This document shows, piece by piece, positions 8,768-16,805 of a stretch of DNA of 64,000 nt; the stretch's first letter is position 1; each line of letters opens with the position of its first letter. The DNA comes from JAKFDI01 sp036676235 (lineage in GTDB: Bacteria > Pseudomonadota > Gammaproteobacteria > Burkholderiales > Burkholderiaceae_C): NCBI GenBank assembly GCA_036676235.1, contig JAKFDI010000042.1, positions 1-64,000 on the forward strand, written 5' to 3'. Under the pieces are notes generated by a model. It made no database searches. It was not told the DNA's origin and was given only the letters and a program-made list of their open reading frames with translations. The position numbers and the translations under genes are program-made.

Positions 8768-9097
8768 CTACCCACCGGCCTCGCCAGCCTTGCGCTCTTG
8801 CGCCGCCACGAACTGGGCGCGCGCCGGGCCGTCGATGCGCTTGCCGTCGACCAGGCACCACGCCAGAAGCTCCTCGGCCTTGACGTACGACTTCTCGGCA
8901 ACGACGCCTGCCACGCGCAGGTTGAGCAAGGCCTTCTCCGCCATGCGCACCCAATCGGCGTACGTTTCCTCGAACGCATCCGGATCCGCCGCGTGCGCCT
9001 TGACCTTGGCCCACTCTTCTTGCGTGTACCAGCCGACTCCGACGACCGTGCGGGACCTCGGGCGCAGCCATGGGGGAGGGTTGTGCTTCGGCTTCAT
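8768..9097 (-). CDS. Conserved hypothetical protein
   Basis: The 109-residue protein opens with MKPKHNPPPWLRPRSRTVVGVGWYTQEEWAKVKAHA and continues with three amphipathic helices (residues about 25-50, 55-75, 90-105) rich in Ala, Glu and Lys. I recognise it only as a conserved small soluble protein found in Burkholderiales. There is no signal peptide or metal-binding motif. It reads in the same direction as the DUF2277 gene 95 bases downstream and the ankyrin gene upstream, but the spacing does not force an operon. Confidence 0.65.
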   Translation of the reverse strand: MKPKHNPPPWLRPRSRTVVGVGWYTQEEWAKVKAHAADPDAFEETYADWVRMAEKALLNLRVAGVVAEKSYVKAEELLAWCLVDGKRIDGPARAQFVAAQERKAGEAGG

Positions 9098-9123
9098 GGG
9101 GAGCAGTGCAGGTTGATGTCGGC

Positions 9124-9147
9124 GTTCGGGTTCGGGTTCGGGTTCGG
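9124..9147. repeat. Short tandem hexamer repeat (GTTCGG x4)
   Basis: Four perfect copies of GTTCGG lie in the 90-base gap between two minus-strand genes. It is a potential slippage site but lies outside coding sequence on the upstream side of the 8768-9097 gene. No function is claimed. Confidence 0.7.
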
Positions 9148-9187
9148 CGGCTGGGGAGGATCGACCGCCGGCACATCGTCTTGCGGA

Positions 9188-9523
9188 TCAGACCGGCAAC
9201 CAGCGCCACCAGAAGGGCTCGCGCGGCTCCTTGGCGCCGTGCGCGAGCAGCAGTGTCACGAACTCGCTGCGCCCGTGCCGGCGCGCGGCCTGCAGCGGCG
9301 TGAGGCCGTCGAACTCCGAGCGCATGTGCGGGTCGGCGCCGTGCGCCAGCAGGTAGTGCGCGACCTTGCCGTGGCCGGCGATCAGGCTGGCCACAAGCGG
9401 CGTGCACATGATCTCGGGGTGCTGGTAGTTCGGGTCGACACCGGCGCTCACGTGATAGCGCACCAGCGGCAGGTCGCCCCCCAGCGCGGCGGCGTACAGG
9501 TCTTTCCAGTCTCCGGCGGACAT
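9188..9523 (-). CDS. Ankyrin repeat protein
   Basis: The 111-residue product contains about three ankyrin repeats: DWKDLYAAALGGDLPLVRYH, then PLVASLIAGHGKVAHYLLAHGADPH and TPLQAARRHGRSEFVTLLLAHGA. The TPLxxA and LLxHGA signatures are clear. Such short solitary ankyrin proteins mediate protein-protein contacts; the partner is unknown. There is no signal peptide or membrane helix. The final WWRW segment after the last repeat is unusual and hydrophobic. Confidence 0.85.
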   Translation of the reverse strand: MSAGDWKDLYAAALGGDLPLVRYHVSAGVDPNYQHPEIMCTPLVASLIAGHGKVAHYLLAHGADPHMRSEFDGLTPLQAARRHGRSEFVTLLLAHGAKEPREPFWWRWLPV

Positions 9524-9583
9524 GGCGGTATGGGTTGTGGATCGCGCGGTTTCGGGCGGGGATTCTTCGTCGACGTCCGATCG

Positions 9584-9970
9584 TCAGGAGGCCTGGAGCA
9601 TCGCGCCCATCTTCTGATGAATCAGGTTGACGGCCTTCAGCGGGCGAATGAACACCTTGAACTCGACGATGCGTCCTTCATCGTTCCACTTGAGCATGTC
9701 GATGCCGTTGACGGCGATGCCGTCGATCTCGACCTCGAACTCGAGCACGGCATCGCGCGGACCGGCGATCTCGCGAACGTAGCGGAAGGATTCATTGAAG
9801 AAGACATTGAACGCCGCCGCGAGGTAGCGGGTGGTGATGGCCTTTCCGGCTTGCGGCGTGTGAACGACCGGCGAGAGGAAGACCACGTCGTCCGCGAGCA
9901 GGGCGTCGAGGCCCTTGGCGTCGCGCGAGGAGACGATCTGGTGCCAGGTGGAAAGCGTGGCGAAGGTCAT
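9584..9970 (-). CDS. SnoaL-like / nuclear transport factor 2 family protein
   Basis: This 128-residue protein is a single NTF2-like cone domain: an N-terminal helix pair (TFATLSTWHQIVSSRDAKGLDALLADDVVFLSP), then the curved sheet with VLEFEVEIDGIAVNGIDMLKWNDEGRI and VEFKVFIRPLKAV at the end. This fold is used by many small isomerases, hydrolases and ligand-binding proteins, so the function cannot be predicted further. The segment LSPVVHTPQAGKAIT is the common substrate-pocket region of SnoaL proteins. It is followed on the same strand by a thioesterase gene lying upstream at 10016. Confidence 0.85.
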   Translation of the reverse strand: MTFATLSTWHQIVSSRDAKGLDALLADDVVFLSPVVHTPQAGKAITTRYLAAAFNVFFNESFRYVREIAGPRDAVLEFEVEIDGIAVNGIDMLKWNDEGRIVEFKVFIRPLKAVNLIHQKMGAMLQAS

Positions 9971-10015
9971 GGGCTGCCTTTCAGTGGGAATGGATGTCTC
10001 GGTGTGGCGCGTGCC

Positions 10016-10438
10016 TCATCGGCGAACGACGGCCATCGTGGCCTGCATGAGCGCAACCACCTTGTGCTCGGCCCCGTCGCCGGAGAACGCCCGAACCTCG
10101 CCCGTGCACACGGTGAGCAGCTTGCCCGCGCTCTGCACCCGCCCAATCGCGAGGAATCGCTCGCCGAGCGCCGGGCGCACGAGATTGATCTTGAACTCGG
10201 CGGTCACCACCTCGCCATCGGCTGGCGCCTTCGTCAGCGCTGCATAGCCGCAGGCGCTGTCGACGATGCTCGTGATCGCGCCGGCATGCACATAGCCATG
10301 CTGCTGTGACAGATGGGTGGAGAAGGGCAGTGCGATGTGCACTTCGCCATCGGACACCAGGGCAAGCGTCGCACCAAGGGTCGTCATCAGGCCTTGCGCA
10401 CTGAAGCTGGCCGCGATTCGTTCGTGCATGTCGGTCAT
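10016..10438 (-). CDS. PaaI-type hotdog-fold thioesterase
   Basis: The 140-residue protein has the hotdog thioesterase fold with the PaaI-like active-site segment HGYVHAGAITSIVDSACGYAA, in which the conserved Asp and Gly-rich helix end bind and hydrolyse an acyl-CoA thioester. The strand VTAEFKINLVRPALGERF and the final AEHKVVALMQATM are also standard. The natural acyl-CoA is unknown. The start is set at ATG 10438; a GTG at 10456 overlaps the stop codon of the upstream NIPSNAP gene by four bases (GTGA), so a six-residue longer, coupled product is possible. Either way the two genes are adjacent and probably co-transcribed. Confidence 0.87.
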   Translation of the reverse strand: MTDMHERIAASFSAQGLMTTLGATLALVSDGEVHIALPFSTHLSQQHGYVHAGAITSIVDSACGYAALTKAPADGEVVTAEFKINLVRPALGERFLAIGRVQSAGKLLTVCTGEVRAFSGDGAEHKVVALMQATMAVVRR

Positions 10439-10452
10439 GGCACGTCCCGGTC

Positions 10453-10758
10453 TCACTCGAAAACCGGCCGGAAGAACGTGCGCTCGTAGCTGAGAAAGCA
10501 GCGCGTCTCTTCAGCGTACTTGAATGCCGCCTGGCACTGCACATCCTTGAACGACTTCTTTCTGTACTTCTCGTAGGCGGCCAGCGATGGAAACGAGAAC
10601 GAAGCCAGCGCCACGTTGCTTGCGCCCTCCGAGGGCAACAGATAGCCGTGATGTGTGCCCCCGAACTTGCGGACAAGAGGAATCCAGAGCCTGCCGTAGT
10701 GCTCGAATTCCCGAGTCTTGGTCGGGTCGATGATGTAGCGGAGGTGGCAGGTGATCAT
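10453..10758 (-). CDS. NIPSNAP family protein
   Basis: The 101-residue product is one NIPSNAP/ferredoxin-like alpha-beta barrel domain: ITCHLRYIIDPTKTREFEHYGRLW, then FGGTHHGYLLPSEG and ALASFSFPSLAAYEKYRKK. Bacterial members are small dimeric proteins of unclear role, often near catabolic enzymes. It sits directly upstream of the thioesterase gene and may share its transcript. There is no signal peptide. Confidence 0.85.
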   Translation of the reverse strand: MITCHLRYIIDPTKTREFEHYGRLWIPLVRKFGGTHHGYLLPSEGASNVALASFSFPSLAAYEKYRKKSFKDVQCQAAFKYAEETRCFLSYERTFFRPVFE

Positions 10759-10800
10759 GGTGTGTCTGGCGCCGATCGATCGGAAGCTTGGAACTCGGGC

Positions 10801-11415
10801 TCACATGCCCAGGACTTGCCGACGCATCGGAGAGGCAAGCAGGGCGAACGCCACGACGTTGACCACCACGGTGCTCCAGAACGCCGCTCGAAAAGACGCC
10901 TTGCTCGACTTGTGCCGCAGAAGCTGCTGCGCGACGATGGCGCCGGGCCACCCGCCCACAAGGCCCACGGCGAGAAGCGTTGATTCGGACGTTCGCCAGC
11001 GGCCTGCTTCTGCAGCCGACTTGTCGAAGGCGTAGACGAACAGGGCCACCACGCTCGCGGCGAGATAGAGGCCGGCCACCCATGCCGGCACGCGCCAGGC
11101 CGCGGCCACTGCGAGATAGAAGATGGCGAACGCCGGAATGGCGAAGTAGCTTGCGGTGCCCCACTGGGCAGCGCCGGCGCGGGCAGTGCGGCGAATCGGC
11201 TTTGCGGGCCGAAGCGGCCGGACCGCCTTGGCGCGCTTCTTCCCCTCGGCGTTGAGTTCCACCTCGAAAGTGACTCGTTGCCCGGCCTGCGGACGCCCCG
11301 CCTGCGCGGGAAACGCCTTGATGTGGGCAAAGATCTCCTGCCCACCGAGCGTGGGCTCGATGAAGCCGAAGCCTCGTTCGTCGTTCCAGGTCTTGATGGC
11401 CCCGTCGAAGCGCAT
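10801..11415 (-). CDS. Cold-shock domain / DUF1294 membrane fusion protein
   Basis: The 204-residue product joins two modules. Residues 1-70 are a cold-shock domain with RNP1-like ERGFGFIEP and RNP2-like QEIFAHI. After a basic linker (KRAKAVRPLRPAKPIRR), residues about 90-200 form DUF1294, with three or four hydrophobic helices and the hallmark FDKSAAEAGRWRTSE and GGWPGAIVAQQLLRHKSSKASFR. The arrangement places a nucleic-acid-binding domain on the cytoplasmic face of the membrane. It is a recurrent proteobacterial architecture with no established function. ATG 11415 is preferred to the upstream TTG at 11442. Confidence 0.88.
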   Translation of the reverse strand: MRFDGAIKTWNDERGFGFIEPTLGGQEIFAHIKAFPAQAGRPQAGQRVTFEVELNAEGKKRAKAVRPLRPAKPIRRTARAGAAQWGTASYFAIPAFAIFYLAVAAAWRVPAWVAGLYLAASVVALFVYAFDKSAAEAGRWRTSESTLLAVGLVGGWPGAIVAQQLLRHKSSKASFRAAFWSTVVVNVVAFALLASPMRRQVLGM

Positions 11416-11520
11416 GGGTGTAGGTGAGTTCTGGCGTTCCAACTGAGAGGCGGCGTGCGCCGCGGCCTCGTCGCGTCCTTCTCAATGGACGGATCTGAAG
11501 CATCGATCGCGAACACGAGC

Positions 11521-13467
11521 TTATCGCTCGCCGCCACCCAACACCCGCCCCACCACCTCCCCCAGCTCCTCGAACACGTTCTCCTTGTGCACCAGCGCCG
11601 TCACGCCCGTGCTTTCGGCGCGCCGGCGCACGTCGCCCGAGATGTAGCCGGAACTCAGCACCACCGGCAGGCCGGGGCGCAGTTCAAGGAGTTCCCTCGC
11701 GAGGTCCAGGCCCGACAGCCCGGGCATGCTGAAGTCGGTGACGACGACGTCGATCGCGCCAGCGTCGCGCTGCGCCGCGGCAAGCGCCTGGCGCGAATCA
11801 GCGTGAGCCAGCACGTCGTAGCCGAGGCCGCGCAGGATGTGTTCGGTGGCGAGCAGCACCACCGGGTCGTCGTCCACCAGCAGCACGCATTGCCCGCGGC
11901 CGGGGGCCGTGGCCGGCGGTGGGGCAGGTGGCTTCGGCGCGTCGGCCGGGCCGTGCGCGATCGGCAGGTAGATGTGGAACGTGGTGCCTTCGCCCACCGC
12001 GCTTTCAACCGAGATAGCGCCGTGGTGCGCCATCACGATGCCGTGCACGACGGGCAGGCCGAGGCCGGTGCCTTCGCCGCGCGGCTTGGTGGTGAAGAAG
12101 GGCTCGAACAGGCGGGCGCGTGTAGCCTCGTCGATGCCGCTGCCGTTGTCGCTCACCGACAGGCGCGCGTAGTCGCCCGGCGGCAGCCCGGCGGCCACCT
12201 GCTGCGCCTGTGCGGCGTCCAGCGACAGCGGCCGCATGCGCACGTCCACGCGCCCCTCGCCCTCCTTCATCGCTTGCCAGGCGTTGGCGCACAGGTTCAG
12301 CAGCACCTGCTGGATGCCGGTGGCGTCGATGCTCACCAGCACTTCCTCGGCCGGCAGCTCGGTGCGCAGCGCCACGCCGGGCGGCAGGATCACGCGCAGC
12401 ATGTTGACCGCTTCCTGCAGTACCGGCGCCAGCGGCTGCACCGTGGCCGGGCTGGCGTCGACGCTGTTGCGGCTGAAGGCGAGCAGGCGCCGCACCAGCT
12501 CGCGCGCATGTTCGGCCGCGCATCGGATCGGCTCCAGGTGCTCGCGCAGCGGGTGATCGGGCGGCATGTGCGCTAGCGCGAGACCGGTGTTGCCGAGGAT
12601 GGCGGCCAGCGCGTTGTTGAAGTCGTGCGCGATGCCGCCGGCCAGCGTGCCGAGCGAATCCATCTTCTGCGCCTGCCACAGCTGCGATTCGGCCGTGCGC
12701 CGCGCGGCGTCGCTCAGCCGGCGCTCGGTGACGTCGCAGAAGTAGATCGCAAGCCCCCCGTCCGGCGCCGGGAACAGGCGCACCTCGAACCAGCGCTTCA
12801 CGCTGGCCGTGAACTCCTCGTAGACGATGGGCGTGCGCTCGGTCATCGCACGCCGGGCCTCGGTCTCGTAGCGGGTGCCCACCGCCCGCGGAAACGCGGC
12901 CCACAGCACGGCGCCGAGCAGCTCTTCCTGCCGGCGGCCCGTGGTTCGTGCGGCCACGCGGTTGACGTAGGTGATGCGGTAGTCGCCGTCGAGCAGCATG
13001 AAGGCTTCCGACATGCTCTCGAGCGTGTCGTGCAGTTGCTGCGTCAGCCCGCGGGCGCGTTGCTGCGCGTGCTTGAGTTCGGTGATCTCCTGGCAGGCGC
13101 CGTGGATGGCGACGATGTCGCCGCCCTCGTCACGCAGCGGCCGCCCGATGCCGCGGTACCAGATGCGGCGCGCGTCGGGCATGACGAGCTCGAATTCGTC
13201 GTCGAACGGCGTGCCGTCGGTGGCGCACGCTGCGAGCAGGGCCTCGAAGCGCCGCCGAGACTCGGGCTCGTACGGAGCGAGCGCCTGCTCCTTGGTGAGG
13301 CGATGCGTGCGCGGCATGCCGTGCGTTTGCGCCACCGTGTCGTCCCACACCACCGTGCCGGTGCCGAGCACGAGTTGCCATCCGCCCAGATTGGCCATGT
13401 GGCTGGCGATGGCGGTCAACAGCTCGGGCGCGAAGAATCCGGGTCCCGTGGGCGCAGGTGCATCCAT
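11521..13467 (-). CDS. Hybrid sensor histidine kinase/response regulator with two PAS domains
   Basis: This soluble 648-residue protein has no membrane helix. Order of parts: PAS 1 (about 20-130, ending IVAIHGACQEITELK), PAS 2 (about 145-250, ending IYFCDVTERR), a HisKA dimerisation helix with phospho-His281 in GGIAHDFNNALAAI, a HATPase domain with NLCANAWQAM, DNGSGID, GTGLGLPVVHG, and a C-terminal receiver (about 530-645) with phospho-acceptor Asp578 in VVVTDFSMPG and Lys628. The HDFNN form of the H-box places it in the group of kinases that often signal by intramolecular phosphorelay. The cue is probably cytoplasmic, sensed by PAS. No partner regulator is adjacent. ATG 13467 has GGAG about ten bases upstream; a longer frame to 13548 exists. 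Confidence 0.9.
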   Translation of the reverse strand: MDAPAPTGPGFFAPELLTAIASHMANLGGWQLVLGTGTVVWDDTVAQTHGMPRTHRLTKEQALAPYEPESRRRFEALLAACATDGTPFDDEFELVMPDARRIWYRGIGRPLRDEGGDIVAIHGACQEITELKHAQQRARGLTQQLHDTLESMSEAFMLLDGDYRITYVNRVAARTTGRRQEELLGAVLWAAFPRAVGTRYETEARRAMTERTPIVYEEFTASVKRWFEVRLFPAPDGGLAIYFCDVTERRLSDAARRTAESQLWQAQKMDSLGTLAGGIAHDFNNALAAILGNTGLALAHMPPDHPLREHLEPIRCAAEHARELVRRLLAFSRNSVDASPATVQPLAPVLQEAVNMLRVILPPGVALRTELPAEEVLVSIDATGIQQVLLNLCANAWQAMKEGEGRVDVRMRPLSLDAAQAQQVAAGLPPGDYARLSVSDNGSGIDEATRARLFEPFFTTKPRGEGTGLGLPVVHGIVMAHHGAISVESAVGEGTTFHIYLPIAHGPADAPKPPAPPPATAPGRGQCVLLVDDDPVVLLATEHILRGLGYDVLAHADSRQALAAAQRDAGAIDVVVTDFSMPGLSGLDLARELLELRPGLPVVLSSGYISGDVRRRAESTGVTALVHKENVFEELGEVVGRVLGGGER

Positions 13468-13619
13468 TTGCGGCGTGCTCCAGAGGCCTCCATGGATGGT
13501 GTCGTGGCCGTCACCGCCCGGCCGGCACGGCCGAGGAGTGGGCGCCAAGGCCGCGGCAAACGCCGTTCCCGATGGTGATGACGGCCGCGGCGCGACGTCG
13601 CGCGCTCAGGGCGGCGCGC

Positions 13620-14675
13620 TCAGGCCAGTTCGGCGTTGACCGCGGCCAGCGCCGCAGCGCCGGGGCACAGCGCCGCTTCGTCGAGGCGGTTCAGCGGCGT
13701 GTCCACCGTGCCCAGGTGCGCATGCAGGTCTTCGGCTGCGGGGTCCACATACAGCAGCCCGGTCACGATCTCGCCGCGCGCGCCGTGCAGCGCGATGTGG
13801 TTCATCGCCGCCAGCCGGTCGCCCGGGTCGTAGCCGTCGTGCAGCTTGCGCAGGCGCAAGAGGCTGCCGTCGTGCTGCGTCACCTCGATCACCTCGCCGG
13901 GCGCGTACATCGCGGTGATGGCGTCGCGGCTGGGCATGAAGTCGAGCCGGTTCACCGCTTCGTTGTGGGCGCGCACGTGGTCGTAGCTCTTGGTGCTGCC
14001 GGCGTGGTTGTTGAAGGCCACGCAGGGGCTGATGACGTCGATCAGCGCCGCACCGCGGTGGCGCAGCGCGCCCTTGATGAGCGGCACGAGCTGTTCCTTG
14101 TCGCCCGAGAAACTGCGCGCCACGTAGCTCGCGCCCAGCTGCAGCGCGAGCGACACCAGGTCGATCGGCGAATCACTGTTCACCGCGCCCTTCTTGCTCT
14201 TGCTGCCGGCATCGGCCGTGGCGGAGAACTGGCCCTTGGTGAGGCCGTAGACGCCGTTGTTCTCGACGATGTAGGTCATGTTCACGCCCCGGCGCATGGC
14301 GTGCGCGAACTGGCCGAGACCAATGGAGGCGGAGTCGCCGTCGCCGCTCACGCCGAGGTAGAGCAGCTCGCGGTTGGCAAGGTTGGCGCCGGTGAGCACG
14401 CTCGGCATGCGCCCGTGCACGGTGTTGAAGCCGTGCGAGTTGCCGAGAAAGTAGTCGGGCGTCTTCGACGAGCAGCCGATGCCCGACAGCTTGGCCACGC
14501 GATGCGGCTCGATGTCCAGTTCCCAGCAGGCCTGTACCAGCGCGGCCGAGATGGAGTCGTGGCCGCAGCCGGCGCACAGGGTCGAAACCTTGCCTTCGTA
14601 GTCGCGGCGGGTGAAGCCGAGGGCGTTGCGCTTCAGCGTGGGGTGGTGCAGCTTGGGTTTGGCGAGGTAGGTCAT
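13620..14675 (-). CDS. 2-oxoacid:acceptor oxidoreductase, beta subunit (TPP-binding)
   Basis: The 351-residue protein is the thiamine-diphosphate subunit of the 2-oxoacid:ferredoxin oxidoreductase superfamily. TPP and cluster motifs are CAGCGHDSISAAL (Cys34, Cys37), GIGCSSKTPDYF (Cys68), the Mg/TPP signature GDGDSASIGLGQFAHAM with ENNGVYGLTKGQ, and a later Cys in ISPCVAFNNH. It should decarboxylate a 2-oxoacid to acyl-CoA, passing electrons to an iron-sulfur cluster. It is the third gene of an operon with the gamma/alpha fusion and an FAD/iron-sulfur protein. A good site, GGAGGGA, precedes ATG 14675. Substrate (2-oxoglutarate, pyruvate or other) is not determinable from sequence alone. Confidence 0.9.
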   Translation of the reverse strand: MTYLAKPKLHHPTLKRNALGFTRRDYEGKVSTLCAGCGHDSISAALVQACWELDIEPHRVAKLSGIGCSSKTPDYFLGNSHGFNTVHGRMPSVLTGANLANRELLYLGVSGDGDSASIGLGQFAHAMRRGVNMTYIVENNGVYGLTKGQFSATADAGSKSKKGAVNSDSPIDLVSLALQLGASYVARSFSGDKEQLVPLIKGALRHRGAALIDVISPCVAFNNHAGSTKSYDHVRAHNEAVNRLDFMPSRDAITAMYAPGEVIEVTQHDGSLLRLRKLHDGYDPGDRLAAMNHIALHGARGEIVTGLLYVDPAAEDLHAHLGTVDTPLNRLDEAALCPGAAALAAVNAELA

Positions 14676-14692
14676 GAGCACGTCCCTCCAAT

Positions 14693-14752
14693 CCGTTCGC
14701 CCTGAGGTATCGAAGGGCTCGCGCAGGGGCTTCGATACCTCAGCCCGAACGG
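14693..14752. repeat. REP-like palindrome, family A, in an operon gap
   Basis: Two inverted arms, CCGTTCG plus CCTGAGGTATCGAAG (14693-14715) and CTTCGATACCTCAG plus CCCGAACGG (14730-14752), face each other across about 14 bases and could form a long hairpin. The same core occurs near 20.13-20.24 kb and in several copies at 34.84-35.09 kb. It lies between the beta and gamma/alpha genes of one operon. Confidence 0.9.
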
Positions 14753-14772
14753 GCTGTGATTGCTGGTCGTGG

Positions 14773-16623
14773 TCATGCCACTTTCCCCTGGTTGATCGGC
14801 TCGACGTTGTGCCTTTGAATGAACTCGGCAATCGCGCCGGCGATGAAGCGAGCGGTGATGGGCGTGCCGTCAAAGTGCAGCACGGGTTCCAGCTTCGCCG
14901 GGTTCAGTTCCTGTTCCGTCACGAGCAGGGTGCGCAGTTGCGCGTCGCGGTTCTGCTCGATCACGAACACGGTCTCGTGCGCGGCGATGAAACGATCGAC
15001 CGCCTCGCTGAAGGGGAAGGCGCGGATGCGCAAGGTGTCCACGTGCAGGCCCTGCACCTGCAGCGCCGCAAAAGCTTCAGCCATCGCCGGGCTGGTGGAG
15101 CCGTAGTAGATGGCGCCGAAGCGCGTGGGCTTGGCGGCGCGCCGTTCGATCGGCTGCGGCACCAGCGCCTTGGCGGTCTCGAATTTCTTCAAGAGCCGCT
15201 CGACGTTGTAGAGATAGTCCGGCCCCGCTTCGGAGTAGCGCGCGTAGGGGTCGCGCGTGGTGCCGCGGGTGAAGTAGGCGCCGCGCTCGGGGTGCGTGCC
15301 GGGCACGGTGCGCCAGGGAATGCCGTCGCCGTCGACATCGAGATAGCGGCCGAAATCCTTGCCCGCCTCCAGCTCCTCGGCGGTCATCACCTTGCCGCGG
15401 TCATAGCGGCGCGCATCGTCCCATTCGAGCGGCTCGCACAGGCGGTGGTTCATGCCGATGTCGAGGTCGGTCATCAGGAACACCGGCGTCTGCAGCCGGT
15501 CGGCCAGATCCAGCGACGCGGCCGCGAACTCGAAGCACTCCTTCGGGTCTTCGGGAAACAGCAGCACGTGCTTGGTGTCGCCGTGCGAGGCGTACGCGCA
15601 GGCGATCACGTCGGCCTGCTGCGTGCGCGTGGGCATGCCGGTGGATGGCCCGCCGCGCTGCACGTTGATGAGCGTGACCGGAATCTCCGCGAAGTAGGCG
15701 AGGCCGATGAACTCCGTCATGAGCGAGATGCCCGGCCCCGAGGTCGCGGTGAAGGCGCGTGCGCCGTTCCAGCCGGCGCCGGTGACGACGCCAATGGAGG
15801 CAATCTCGTCTTCGGCCTGCACGATGGCGAACTTGTTCTGCCCGGTCGCCTTGTCGACACGATAGCGCCGGCAGTACTTCTCGAAGGCCTCGGCGACCGA
15901 CGAGCTGGGCGTGATCGGGTACCAGGCGCACACCGTGGCGCCGCCGTAGACGCAGCCGAGCGCCGTGGCGGCATTGCCTTCGATGAAGATGCGCTGGCCC
16001 ACGGCATTGCGGCGCTCGACCTTCAGCGCCGTGGCGTCGTCGAGATATTCGCGCGCATGGTGCAGACCCATCATGAAGGCGTCGAGGTTGGGCTGGATCA
16101 GCCGGGCCTTGCCCTTGTACTGCTCGCCCAGCAAGGTGGCGATGACCTCGGGCTCGATGCCGAGCAGGGTGGCGAGCACGCCGACGTAAACGATGTTCTT
16201 GAGCAACTGGCGCTCGCGCGGCTCGGCATAGCGCGTGGCGCACAGGTCGGCAAGCGGCACGCCGATCACGTGCACGTCGTCGCGGAACTTGCTCGCCGGC
16301 ATGGGCTTGGAGGAGTCGTACAGCACGTAGCCGCCGGGCTCGATCTCGGCCATGTCGCGGTCCCAGGTCTGCGGGTTCATCGCCACCATCAGATCGCAGC
16401 CGCCGCGCCGGCCCAGCCAGCCGGCCTCGCACACGCGCACCTCGTACCAGGTGGGCAGGCCCTGGATGTTGGACGGGAAGATGTTGCGGGGGCTGACCGG
16501 GATGCCCATGCGCAGCAGGCTTCTGGCGAAGAGTTCGTTGGCGGAGGCCGAACCGGAGCCGTTGACGTTGGCGAACTTGACGACGAAGTCGTTGACGGCG
16601 GTGATGCGCGGCTTGGTGCTCAT
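14773..16623 (-). CDS. 2-oxoacid:acceptor oxidoreductase, fused gamma/alpha subunit
   Basis: The 616-residue protein joins a gamma domain (about 1-195; SGSASANELFARSLLRMG, CEAGWLGRRGGCDLMVAMN) to an alpha domain carrying the pyrimidine-binding and transketolase-C-like parts (GNAATALGCVYGGATVCAWY, PITPSSSVAEAFEKY, FTATSGPGISLMTEF, NVQRGGPSTGMPTRTQQAD). This fusion is typical of aerobic-type korA proteins. With the beta subunit it forms the catalytic core converting a 2-oxoacid and CoA to acyl-CoA and CO2. No 2[4Fe-4S] delta subunit is encoded nearby; the upstream flavoprotein with built-in ferredoxin domains probably replaces it. ATG 16623 is 182 bases downstream of the preceding gene's stop, the gap holding a palindromic repeat. 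Confidence 0.9.
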   Translation of the reverse strand: MSTKPRITAVNDFVVKFANVNGSGSASANELFARSLLRMGIPVSPRNIFPSNIQGLPTWYEVRVCEAGWLGRRGGCDLMVAMNPQTWDRDMAEIEPGGYVLYDSSKPMPASKFRDDVHVIGVPLADLCATRYAEPRERQLLKNIVYVGVLATLLGIEPEVIATLLGEQYKGKARLIQPNLDAFMMGLHHAREYLDDATALKVERRNAVGQRIFIEGNAATALGCVYGGATVCAWYPITPSSSVAEAFEKYCRRYRVDKATGQNKFAIVQAEDEIASIGVVTGAGWNGARAFTATSGPGISLMTEFIGLAYFAEIPVTLINVQRGGPSTGMPTRTQQADVIACAYASHGDTKHVLLFPEDPKECFEFAAASLDLADRLQTPVFLMTDLDIGMNHRLCEPLEWDDARRYDRGKVMTAEELEAGKDFGRYLDVDGDGIPWRTVPGTHPERGAYFTRGTTRDPYARYSEAGPDYLYNVERLLKKFETAKALVPQPIERRAAKPTRFGAIYYGSTSPAMAEAFAALQVQGLHVDTLRIRAFPFSEAVDRFIAAHETVFVIEQNRDAQLRTLLVTEQELNPAKLEPVLHFDGTPITARFIAGAIAEFIQRHNVEPINQGKVA

Positions 16624-16652
16624 GTCAGCGGCTCCGCGGCGCTGCGCGCCGG

Positions 16653-16758
16653 CCCTCATCCCAACCCTCTCCCGCAAGCGGGAGAGGGAGTAGTCCGCCG
16701 CGCGCGGTCAGGTGTTGCTCCCTCTCCACCTCTGGGGGAGAGGGTTGGGGTGAGGGGG
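16653..16758. repeat. Paired palindromic repeat, family B (copy 1)
   Basis: The left unit, CCCTCATCCCAACCCTCTCC with CGCAAGCGGGAGAGGG (16653-16690), is followed by a right unit in opposite orientation (16717-16758) with GGGGGAGAGGGTTGGGGTGAGGG. Each unit is itself partly palindromic. The same paired design occurs at 38124-38236 and 40469-40581. This copy fills the gap between the flavoprotein gene and the gamma/alpha gene. Confidence 0.9.
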
Positions 16759-16805
16759 TCGGTGCCAACGCTCGACGGATCGAAAGCGAACGAATCTCCG
16801 TCATC

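Noticed and set aside
9124..9147. GTTCGG tandem repeat as a phase-variation switch.
   Set aside because: It is intergenic, with only four units, and not placed within a promoter or start that I can identify.
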